64,000 nucleotides of DNA from Burkholderia cenocepacia (GTDB taxonomy: Bacteria; Pseudomonadota; Gammaproteobacteria; Burkholderiales; Burkholderiaceae), in NCBI RefSeq assembly GCF_900446215.1, contig NZ_UAQZ01000014.1:558001-622000 (forward strand), read 5' to 3'. Positions 9,557 through 16,335 of this stretch are shown piece after piece. Position 1 is the first letter of the stretch. Each line of letters starts with the position of its first letter. Position numbers and translations under genes: made by a program. The notes beneath the pieces are model-generated. The model was not told where the DNA came from. It saw nothing but the letters and a program-made list of their open reading frames with translations, and did not search any database.

Positions 9557-9900
9557 TCGGTCTGCCTCAAAACACGCGGATCTGGATCGCGGCGGGCGTC
9601 ACCGATATGCGATGCGGCTTCAATTCGTTGGCCGCGAAGGTACAGACGGTGCTGGAGAAAGATCCGTTCTCTGGACACGTGTTCGTGTTCCGGGGCAAGC
9701 GCGGTGACCTGCTGAAGTGCTTGTATTGGAGCGACGGCGGGCTATGTTTATTGGCGAAGCGGCTCGAAAAAGGACGCTTTGCTTGGCCCCGTGCCGACTC
9801 TGGTGTGGTCGCGCTGACAACCGCGCAGCTGTCGTTGTTGCTCGAGGGCTTCGATTGGCGACAGCCGGTCGAAGCCGTGCGTCCACGTAGCGCGCTGTAA
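9553..9900 (+). CDS. tnpB: IS66 accessory protein TnpB (Orf2)
   Basis: 115 residues with the full TnpB signature: MIGLPQNTRIWIAAGVTDMR, CGFNSLAAKVQTVLEKDPFSGHVFVFRGKRGDLLK, and a C-terminal WPRADSGVVALTTAQLSLLLEG. It begins in the ATGA overlap with tnpA and lies 51 bp before tnpC. It is needed for IS66 transposition; its mechanism is unresolved. Confidence 0.93.
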   Translation: MIGLPQNTRIWIAAGVTDMRCGFNSLAAKVQTVLEKDPFSGHVFVFRGKRGDLLKCLYWSDGGLCLLAKRLEKGRFAWPRADSGVVALTTAQLSLLLEGFDWRQPVEAVRPRSAL

Positions 9901-9951
9901 ACCATTGTTAACTGGCGTTCGCGTGATCGCGGGCAGTCGTAAACTGTCCTC

Positions 9952-11523
9952 ATGGAATCAACCTCGACCGCGCTGCCCGACGACATCAACGCTCTGAGAG
10001 CGTTGCTGCTTGAGCGTGATGCTCAGGTAGCTGAGCTGCGAAAGCAGCTCTCGTCGCGGGCTCTCGAAATCGAGCATCTGAAGCTCACGATCGCGAAACT
10101 GCGCCGAATGCAGTTCGGCCGGAAATCGGAGAAACTAGATCTCCAGATCGAACAGCTCGAATTGCGGCTGGAGGATCTGCAGGCTGACGAAGGCGCCGCC
10201 GATGCGTCTGCCGCTCCCGAGGCAAAGCGGCCGCGCCGCGAAGGTGCGAGCCGCAAGCCGCTACCCGGACATCTTGAACGCGAAGAGCGCGTCCATCTGC
10301 CCGCCGATGATGACTGCCCCGATTGCGGTGGGCAGCTCAAGCCGTTGGGCGAAGACATCGCGGAGCAACTCGAATACGTGCGTGCGCACTTCCGTGTGAT
10401 CCGTCATCGCCGCCCGAAGCTGGCCTGCGCGCGCTGTGACCGCATCGTGCAGGCCGCGGCGCCGAGCCGCCCAATCGATCGGGGCATCCCGGGTCCGGCG
10501 CTGCTCGCCCACATCGCCGTGTCGAAGTTCGCATACCACCTCCCGCTGCACCGCCAGGCGGTGATGTACGCGCGTGACGGCGTCGAGATCGATCCCGGCG
10601 CGATGGGCTACTGGATGGGTAGCATCACGGCGCTGCTCGCACCGTTGGTCGACGCCGTGCGCCGCTACACGTTGGCCTGCGGTAAGGTGCATGCGGACGA
10701 CACTCCGCTACCGGTGCTGGTGCCGGGCAACGGTCGTACGAAGACAGGACGCCTCTGGGTCTACGTGCGCGATGATCGGCAGAGTGGCTCCGACGAACCG
10801 CCGGCGGCCTGGTTCGCCTACACGCCTGATCGCCGTGGTGAGCATCCGCAGCGACATCTCGCTGACTTCGCCGGCGTGCTGCAGGCTGACGCGTTCGCTG
10901 GCTATGCCGAGCTGTATCTCGACGGCCGCGTCCAGGAAGCCGCATGTATGGCTCACGCGCGCCGGAAGATCCACGACCTGCATGCGGTGCGCCCCAACGC
11001 CGTGACGGAGGAGGCGCTGCGGCGGATCGGTGCGCTCTACAAGATCGAAGAGCAGATCCGCGGCAAGCCGCCCGACGAACGGCGCAGTGTGCGCCAAGCG
11101 CGGGCGGTGCCGCTACTCGACGACATGAAGCGCTGGTTCGAAGCGACGCTTGCCACGCTCTCTGCAAAATCTGACACGACCAAGGCGATTCGGTACGCGC
11201 TGAATCGCTGGCCGGCGCTCGTCTACTACTGCAGCGATGGGTGTACGGAGATCGACAACCTGATCGCCGAGCGAGCATTGCGAGGCGTCGCTCTCGGACG
11301 GCGGAACTATCTGTTCGCCGGCGCCGACTCTGGCGGCGAACGTGCCGCCGCGATGTACAGCCTGATCGGCACGGCACGTCTGAACGGCCTCGATCCCGAG
11401 GCGTATCTCGCCTACGTGCTCGAGCGCATCGCCGACCATCCGGCCAACCGGGTCGACGAACTGCTCCCGTGGAACGTCGCACCATCGCTGCCGCCTACTG
11501 CTCGCGTCGAGCCCATCCGATAG
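9952..11523 (+). CDS. tnpC: IS66-family transposase TnpC
   Basis: 523 residues. The domains in order are an N-terminal coiled coil (residues about 15-65, ending RRMQFGRKSEKLD), a CPDCGGQL zinc-binding segment near residue 121, the DDE transposase core starting near VHADDTPLPVLVPG, VQEAACMAHARRKIHDL, and the C-terminal IDNLIAERALRGVALGRRNYLFAGADSGGERAA block. Length and order are typical, and no frameshift is seen. Confidence 0.95.
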   Translation: MESTSTALPDDINALRALLLERDAQVAELRKQLSSRALEIEHLKLTIAKLRRMQFGRKSEKLDLQIEQLELRLEDLQADEGAADASAAPEAKRPRREGASRKPLPGHLEREERVHLPADDDCPDCGGQLKPLGEDIAEQLEYVRAHFRVIRHRRPKLACARCDRIVQAAAPSRPIDRGIPGPALLAHIAVSKFAYHLPLHRQAVMYARDGVEIDPGAMGYWMGSITALLAPLVDAVRRYTLACGKVHADDTPLPVLVPGNGRTKTGRLWVYVRDDRQSGSDEPPAAWFAYTPDRRGEHPQRHLADFAGVLQADAFAGYAELYLDGRVQEAACMAHARRKIHDLHAVRPNAVTEEALRRIGALYKIEEQIRGKPPDERRSVRQARAVPLLDDMKRWFEATLATLSAKSDTTKAIRYALNRWPALVYYCSDGCTEIDNLIAERALRGVALGRRNYLFAGADSGGERAAAMYSLIGTARLNGLDPEAYLAYVLERIADHPANRVDELLPWNVAPSLPPTARVEPIR

Positions 11524-11858
11524 CGTCGCGGAGCTCCGCGGTCAACAACCTGCACTACGGTACTGCTCGGGCGCTTACTCCTGAATCACCCGATCGAATT
11601 TCGACGGCGTCTGGCCAAGCTGGCCAGCGGGTCGGACGTATCCGTGGCGCGTTTGGCGATGGAGCATGGGGTGAATCCGAACCAGCTGTTCCACTAGCGC
11701 GAGCTGTACCAGGACGGGGCCGGTCAGCGGTCAAAGCTGGCGAGTATTGATGGACCACCTATCATTCAATCTCCATCGGCACAAACGAACTCGGTGCCGG
11801 ACCATCTGTCCGAAGCCCTTCTCCTGCGCAGGGAACGCAACTGGGGCAGTAGGCGCCC

Positions 11859-13631
11859 TCAGATGACATCCCATGTTCGCCGCGCCAGATCAGCCAGAAG
11901 CATTTGCCGCCTCTCGATTGCTGCGGCACTCCAGCTGTCGAATGGGTCTAACTCGGCGACAGCCAGATCAATTCGCGTGCTAGAGCCGATTTTTGGCCTT
12001 TCAGACAGGGAGCGCGTCAGTAGCAGTTGCGACTGGAGGTACACCGGCCGCTTCTTCGAATATGGCCGATTGCCTAAAGAAGCGTTGATGGATTTCTCTG
12101 CCAGAACAAGGTTGCCCAATCGCTGGGCCAATTCGTTCAGATCTCCGTCACCAAACTCTGATACGGCCTCGCTGCTGGGGTTCTCGGGGAGGATGTGCTC
12201 TATTTCGTAACCGCCGCTGATATACCGGCTGAGCCAACGTGTCCCCTCAGTTTCCCCGTATGCCTCAAGTTCAATGAATTGGGTCAATTTTGCCAAGATG
12301 TAACGCAAGCGGTATTTCTGGACCGAATCCGAGGTTAAGCGACGTATAGCGTCGTAAAATCTGGAAGACAGCCCGGTCCGGGCACCAGCAAACCGGATCG
12401 CGACAAATGCTTCGAATTGTTCGGAAGTCTGCACACGCCTCAATTCAGCCGCCCACCGCGCAAAATCCCGCTCGAAGTCGCGTGTCGGCTCGCGGGTGAC
12501 GACGTAGCAGAAAAACAGGTTTTCAACCTCCTGGCACAGGCGGTCAAAAAGGTCTCCGGAGAGATGTCGCCCGGCAAGCAGCAAGATCAGGTGCTGACGC
12601 GCGGCCTTGCCACCGAGACATTGAATGTTGCCGAGGAAACGATTGGCGTTGCCATCCTGGTCTTTCCCTAGAAGAAAATGGCGATACGCGGATGCTGATG
12701 ACACCAGCTCCTTGGCGAACCCGAGAGGATTCTTGGCGTAGCCACACACGGCTTCATTCTTGGTCAACCAACCGTAGATCTCATCTTCCCGCAACACGTC
12801 AACGTCGTAGCTACTGAAGATGAAATAGCGCAAGAACCGCAGAGGCTTCTCGCCCATCGCAAAAATCGTGTCTTGAAGCTCTTTCCACGTGACTTTCAGC
12901 TTCTCAAATTGATCTCGGTTGGCCTTCATGAACAGCAGGTTCTTGAGCAGATCCATGGAGTCCAAGCCAACGCCTCGATCGTTGATCGTTTCAAAAACCT
13001 TGAGCGCCTTGGCAACATCCTGCGTCTGGATCCGGATAAGCTTGACCCGATTGGTTAGATAGCCGTAGAAACCTCGCGTCTCATCAGCACTCTCACCGAA
13101 TTCGCGATGCAGGAAGCTCCGTGCTACCTGATAGGCGTTGTAGATATTTGCCATCGACCGTGTCAGTTGGCCGGAAGGACGCTTATCGCTATCTCCTGTC
13201 GCCAGCCGTTGCAGCATGTCGCCACTATCCTCATACTGAAGGTCCAGTCGGTACCGAAAATGATCCTGCCCACTGGCATCCGTGGAGGTTGCAGCAATTT
13301 GCGGCTCAAGGGCGCCGGGTGGATTTTGCCCGAGTTTTTTCAAATGATCGCGAACAGCGCACAGGGTGACATAAAGCGTCGTCATCCGTTGTTGGCCATC
13401 GATAAGCTCTAGAACACCGCTATGGCCTAGGCAAACTACGATGCTGCCGATGAAGTATTCCGGCGCGGATCCGGCGTCGCGACTCCCCAATTCCCCAAAG
13501 ATATCTCCAAGCAATTGCTCGACTTGGTCAGTCTCCCATACATATTCGCGCTGGTAGTCGGGAACAACGTAAAAGCTTTGCAGAACGCCAGCTATCGTCA
13601 AGTCCTGACTCTCAATGGTCGGGATGGTCAA
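11859..13631 (-). CDS. DUF262 and HNH (DUF1524) protein, GmrSD-like; candidate defence nuclease
   Basis: 590 residues. The N-terminal DUF262 (GmrS-like) domain is clear: VVPDYQREYVWETDQVEQLL at about residues 22-41, and ELIDGQQRMTTLYVTL near residue 80. The C-terminal DUF1524 HNH motif is present: YEIEHILPENP near residue 475-485, then LGNLVLAEKSINASLGNRPYSKKR. In GmrSD and related proteins the DUF262 part hydrolyses NTP and the HNH part cuts modified DNA. This is a single-gene form with no visible partner. It sits between IS66 and IS407 elements beside a T6SS effector island, a typical place for a laterally acquired defence gene. Function is inferred from domains only. Confidence 0.85.
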   Translation of the reverse strand: MTIPTIESQDLTIAGVLQSFYVVPDYQREYVWETDQVEQLLGDIFGELGSRDAGSAPEYFIGSIVVCLGHSGVLELIDGQQRMTTLYVTLCAVRDHLKKLGQNPPGALEPQIAATSTDASGQDHFRYRLDLQYEDSGDMLQRLATGDSDKRPSGQLTRSMANIYNAYQVARSFLHREFGESADETRGFYGYLTNRVKLIRIQTQDVAKALKVFETINDRGVGLDSMDLLKNLLFMKANRDQFEKLKVTWKELQDTIFAMGEKPLRFLRYFIFSSYDVDVLREDEIYGWLTKNEAVCGYAKNPLGFAKELVSSASAYRHFLLGKDQDGNANRFLGNIQCLGGKAARQHLILLLAGRHLSGDLFDRLCQEVENLFFCYVVTREPTRDFERDFARWAAELRRVQTSEQFEAFVAIRFAGARTGLSSRFYDAIRRLTSDSVQKYRLRYILAKLTQFIELEAYGETEGTRWLSRYISGGYEIEHILPENPSSEAVSEFGDGDLNELAQRLGNLVLAEKSINASLGNRPYSKKRPVYLQSQLLLTRSLSERPKIGSSTRIDLAVAELDPFDSWSAAAIERRQMLLADLARRTWDVI

Positions 13632-14092
13632 TTTTGGGCCTCGGTGTGGTGAGTTAGAAATAGCCTATCGCTTGCCAGCGGTCCATTAACCATCAAACAC
13701 GCCTGTTAGCCAAGAAATGAAAGGGACTTCACGTATCCGTTCAGTGCGGAACGATGAAAGCCTTTGTCACGAGGGCTGCGACACTAGAGCCAGGCTGTCG
13801 AAGAGCTGAGACAGTGATACCGGCCGAACCATCCGGCATACAACCCTCAAGCGGCGGATCAAACTGCAAAGTAGCTGTGCCAGGCAGCTGCAAGCCGCTC
13901 CACTGAACCTCACGGCGGTCGTTCACCTGCCTGATCGTTTGTCCGATCAGCTTGCTTCCCTTCGGAATGGCAACGTTGCCAAAACGGTCATAGACGTTGA
14001 GCGACACGATGCCGATCATCATGCTGACCTGCCCCCTGCAAACAGGGCCAGCCGGAGTCTAGTAAAGTTCGTTTTCGGAGAAGAAGACGAAC

Positions 14093-14356
14093 ATGAAGAA
14101 GCGCTTTACGGAACAGCAAATCATCGGGTTTCTGAAGGAAGCCGAGGCCGGTATGCCGGTCAAGGAACTGTGCAGGAAGCACGGGTTCAGTGATGCGTCG
14201 TTCTACACTTGGCGTGCGAAGTTCGGCGGCATGGAGGTCTCGGAAGCCCGCCGGCTCAAGAACCTCGAGGTGGAGAATGCCCGGCTGAAGAAGCTGCTGG
14301 CCGAAGCAATGCTCGATATGGAAGCGTTGAAGGTCGTCGTCAAGGGAAAGCCCTGA
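14093..14356 (+). CDS. IS407-type transposase OrfA
   Basis: 87 residues: MKKRFTEQQIIGFLKEAEAG, then the helix-turn-helix VKELCRKHGFSDASFYTWRAKFGGM, and a C-terminal leucine-zipper-like LKNLEVENARLKKLLAEAMLD. This is the DNA-binding half of an IS3-family transposase, made alone or as a frameshifted fusion with OrfB. Confidence 0.93.
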   Translation: MKKRFTEQQIIGFLKEAEAGMPVKELCRKHGFSDASFYTWRAKFGGMEVSEARRLKNLEVENARLKKLLAEAMLDMEALKVVVKGKP

Positions 14357-15213
14357 GCCCGCAAGCCAAACGCGAAGCAGTATCGGCGATTCGGGGGAAG
14401 GTCAACATCTCCGAGCGCCGCGCCTGCCGGCTTGTCGGGCTTTCTCGCAGCGTGCTGCATTACGACGCGAAGCCAGACCACGAGAATGAGGTGCTAGCGG
14501 CGCGTCTGGTGGAGTTGGCACACGAACGTCGTCGATTCGGCTACCGCCGATTGCACGCCCTAGTGGAACGCGAAGGCACGCACGCCAATCACAAGCGCAT
14601 CTATCGCCTGTACCGTGAGGCAGGGCTGGCTGTGCGGCGCCGTCGCAAGCGCCACGGCGTAATGATTGAGCGCGAGCAACTGGCATTGCCGGGCGCCCCC
14701 AACGAGGTGTGGTCAATCGATTTCGTGATGGATGCGCTTTCCAACGGCCGGCGCGTGAAGTGCCTGACCGTCGTCGACGACTTCACGAAAGAGGCTGTCG
14801 ACATCGTTGTCGACCATGGCATCTCAGGTTTGTATGTCGCTCGGGCATTGGACCGCGCAGCTCGCTTCCGTGGCTATCCCAAGGCGGTGCGAACAGACCA
14901 GGGCCCCGAATTTACGAGCCGCGCGCTTGACCAGTGGGCGTATGCGAACGGCGTCGCTCTGAAGTTGATTCAGGCGGGCAAGCCAACGCAGAATGCGTAC
15001 ATCGAATCGTTCAACGGCAAGTTCCGCGACGAATGCCTTAACGAGCACTGGTTCACGACGCTCGCGCATGCTCGGGCAGTCATCGCGGCATGGCGTCAGG
15101 ACTACAACGAGCAAAGGCCGCACAGCGCACTGAACTACCTTGCGCCGTCAGAGTTTGCGGCGAAACATCGGGCAACCGCGGATACTCCTGCCGCTTTCCA
15201 GGAGTTGGTTTAA
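14353..15213 (+). CDS. IS407-type transposase OrfB (DDE integrase domain)
   Basis: About 286 residues, open from the end of orfA (LSPQAKREAVSAIRGKVNIS). It probably joins OrfA by a -1 frameshift. The DDE catalytic core is intact: the first Asp in EVWSIDFVMDAL, the second in RTDQGPEFTS, and the Glu in YIESFNGKFRDECLN. The HTH_21 region HERRRFGYRRLHALVEREG precedes it. The exact start is unclear because of the expected frameshift. Confidence 0.9.
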   Translation: MSPQAKREAVSAIRGKVNISERRACRLVGLSRSVLHYDAKPDHENEVLAARLVELAHERRRFGYRRLHALVEREGTHANHKRIYRLYREAGLAVRRRRKRHGVMIEREQLALPGAPNEVWSIDFVMDALSNGRRVKCLTVVDDFTKEAVDIVVDHGISGLYVARALDRAARFRGYPKAVRTDQGPEFTSRALDQWAYANGVALKLIQAGKPTQNAYIESFNGKFRDECLNEHWFTTLAHARAVIAAWRQDYNEQRPHSALNYLAPSEFAAKHRATADTPAAFQELV

Positions 15214-15525
15214 AGGGACTTTGCTAGAAGCCCATTGGCCCTATTGATGGGGGCAGGTCAATGCCGCCAATTCCGGGATCACCCGTTTCCAAGCCAACAG
15301 CGATGGGAGTGTCCTCCGTGATTTCGTACGGCCGGATGTGATGGAATTTCGCCACGATGGGCGCATCCGGATCCGTGCCATCGGTGGCTTGGGCCCGCGC
15401 TCCATCCGAGAGCATCAACATCACCACGCACGACAGGATGATCAGGGGCAACTTCACGGCGAACTTTTCCGTTGCTGAAGGGTCGGTGCCAGCCACAGGC
15501 GAGCAAATACAGTGTCTTGATCCGA

Positions 15526-15777
15526 TCATACGAGACTCGATATCAGGTGACAGCCACATGTGGCGCGATGGCCGTGCTGTGCGATCGGAATGCCATCATC
15601 AGTCATTGACGGGTCGCCTTCCTCTATGAGGTTAGGCGACACATCGGGATGCTGGGGGCACGAGACGCGATCACCCTTGCGTGCGACGTAGCGGCCGTCG
15701 AAACGCATCGTATTTGAGCCGGTTTCAACCTTGCCGCCGTGATCGGTGTCGTCACCCACGCGGATTAAATTCATCAT
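15526..15777 (-). CDS. PAAR-domain T6SS spike tip protein
   Basis: 83 residues, the size of a minimal PAAR protein. It has the family pattern: MNLIRVGDDTDHGGKVETGS, then FDGRYVARKGDRVSCPQH, and C-terminal IAQHGHRATCGCHLISS, with His/Cys residues that bind a metal ion in known PAAR cones. It caps the VgrG spike. It lies 12 bp downstream of the candidate immunity gene in the vgrG-effector-immunity-PAAR order, so it probably belongs to the same transcript. The predicted VirB10-like gene starts about 70 bp further on. Confidence 0.9.
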   Translation of the reverse strand: MMNLIRVGDDTDHGGKVETGSNTMRFDGRYVARKGDRVSCPQHPDVSPNLIEEGDPSMTDDGIPIAQHGHRATCGCHLISSLV

Positions 15778-15789
15778 AGGAAGTCCCCT

Positions 15790-16326
15790 TTAAGGGTACA
15801 TATATTCGGTATGATGTCCGACGAATTTATCGCCAACAAATTCGAAACAGAAATTTCCTTCTTCAAATGATCTGTAGACCAGCATCGCACCACTAATGCA
15901 TACTTTGTTGCTCTTTATGGAATAGCTGATCTTTCCTTCATCTTTGGCAGCCGGTCGGCCGTGCATAAATCCAGAAAACGCATCGATCGGAAGTGGATAC
16001 ACTACCCCAGTTTGAGTGTCGATTGCGACAACTGACCTTTGGTGATAATTTTTGAATTCAGGGTAGGTCAAAAGAATATAGTGGCCGTTAAAGTCCGGCG
16101 CTTGCGTTTTGAGCGTGTCGTTGTATGTGGCGACGTGCTTTTCGTCGCAAAAATCAACAGGGCTGTACTGGAAGGAGCATTTTGTTAAATCCGATGTTGC
16201 GTAAGAAATTTTCACCTCAGTGTATGGATGATTTTTTACGCTATCTATCTTCGGTTGCTTGGCAAAAATTCCAAACGACAAAATTGCGAGGGATGCCAAA
16301 AAAGTCGAAATAAATATTTTTTTCAT
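15790..16326 (-). CDS. Exported hypothetical protein; candidate T6SS immunity protein
   Basis: 178 residues with a clear Sec signal peptide (KKIFISTFLASLAILSFGIFA), so the mature protein is periplasmic. Its codon use is much more AT-rich than its neighbours, a sign of recent acquisition. It starts 9 bp after the predicted effector gene and precedes PAAR. A periplasmic partner encoded directly after a cell-wall-targeting effector is the usual arrangement for an immunity protein. I recognise no named domain. Three cysteines (CSF, DFC, KVC) and a fourth near the C-terminus (NFC) could form disulphides. The immunity role is inference from position and export signal. Confidence 0.7.
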   Translation of the reverse strand: MKKIFISTFLASLAILSFGIFAKQPKIDSVKNHPYTEVKISYATSDLTKCSFQYSPVDFCDEKHVATYNDTLKTQAPDFNGHYILLTYPEFKNYHQRSVVAIDTQTGVVYPLPIDAFSGFMHGRPAAKDEGKISYSIKSNKVCISGAMLVYRSFEEGNFCFEFVGDKFVGHHTEYMYP

Positions 16327-16335
16327 GTCGATTGC

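Larger units (their letters stand above)
9063..11578 (+). mobile_element. Complete IS66-family insertion sequence (IS66-B) with 8-bp target duplication
   Basis: A 2516-bp element. The left end is GTAAGCACGAGACCAGTACCG; the right end reversed is GTAAGCGCCCGAGCAGTACC. They share GTAAGC and CAGTACC, as expected for IS66 inverted repeats. The flanking 8 bp are TCCTGAAT on both sides (9055-9062 and 11579-11586), the normal IS66 duplication length. It encodes TnpA, TnpB and the TnpC transposase, all intact, so it may still be mobile. Confidence 0.93.
9015..11760 (+). pseudogene. IS66 TnpA-type gene, split by IS66-B and carrying a stop codon
   Basis: Joining 9015-9062 to 11587 onward gives one reading frame from a GTG: M-ATDTPKRTSGKGILNHP, then IEFRRRLAKLASGSDVSVAR, then LAMEHGVNPNQLFH followed by TAG at 11695-11697, where family members have Trp. 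This is the conserved TnpA helix-turn-helix region. The frame survives exactly when the inserted element and one copy of the 8-bp repeat are removed, which proves the nesting. The gene is dead twice over, by insertion and by nonsense mutation. Confidence 0.8.
8935..11790 (+). mobile_element. Remnant of an older IS66-family element (IS66-A), interrupted by a second IS66
   Basis: The left end is a typical IS66 terminus, GTAAGCCTGTCCCCAGCACC, at 8935. The remnant then encodes the start of a TnpA-type accessory protein, is broken at 9062 by a complete IS66-family element (9063-11578), and resumes at 11579 after an 8-bp duplication. It fades out near 11760-11790 with no recognisable right end. Only the 5' part of the element is left (about 300 bp); its tnpB and transposase genes are gone. 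The right boundary is approximate. Confidence 0.75.
14025..15260 (+). mobile_element. IS3-family IS407-group element with 4-bp duplication
   Basis: A 1236-bp element. The left end begins TGACCTGCCCCCTGCAAACA and the right end finishes GGGGGCAGGTCA, a perfect 12-bp terminal inverted repeat typical of the IS407 group. The target ATGC is duplicated (14021-14024 and 15261-15264). It carries overlapping orfA and orfB, both intact. It splits the VirB10-like gene at a single codon. Confidence 0.95.
13741..15457 (-). pseudogene. Secreted VirB10/TrbI-like protein, split by an IS407-type element
   Basis: On the minus strand a GTG at 15457 starts a signal peptide (KLPLIILSCVVMLMLSDGARA) and reads to 15265. 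After the insertion (14025-15260) and one ATGC duplication are removed, the frame continues from 14024 to the stop at 13741: 158 residues. The restored core, YEITEDTPIAVGLETGDPG followed by GGMMIGIVSLNVYDRFGNVA and IPKGSKLIGQ, resembles the periplasmic core domain of VirB10/TrbI conjugation proteins (a promiscuous-release beta-barrel with an IPKGS.L.G motif). It lacks the proline-rich region and membrane anchor, so it is not a normal T4SS subunit. It lies downstream of the PAAR gene. The downstream fragment has its own ATG (14022) but no signal peptide. Confidence 0.72.

Noticed and set aside
8935..11578. Taking 8935-11578 as a single IS66 element
   Set aside because: The end at 9063 matches the right end better and gives a perfect 8-bp duplication (TCCTGAAT); the end at 8935 belongs to an older interrupted element.
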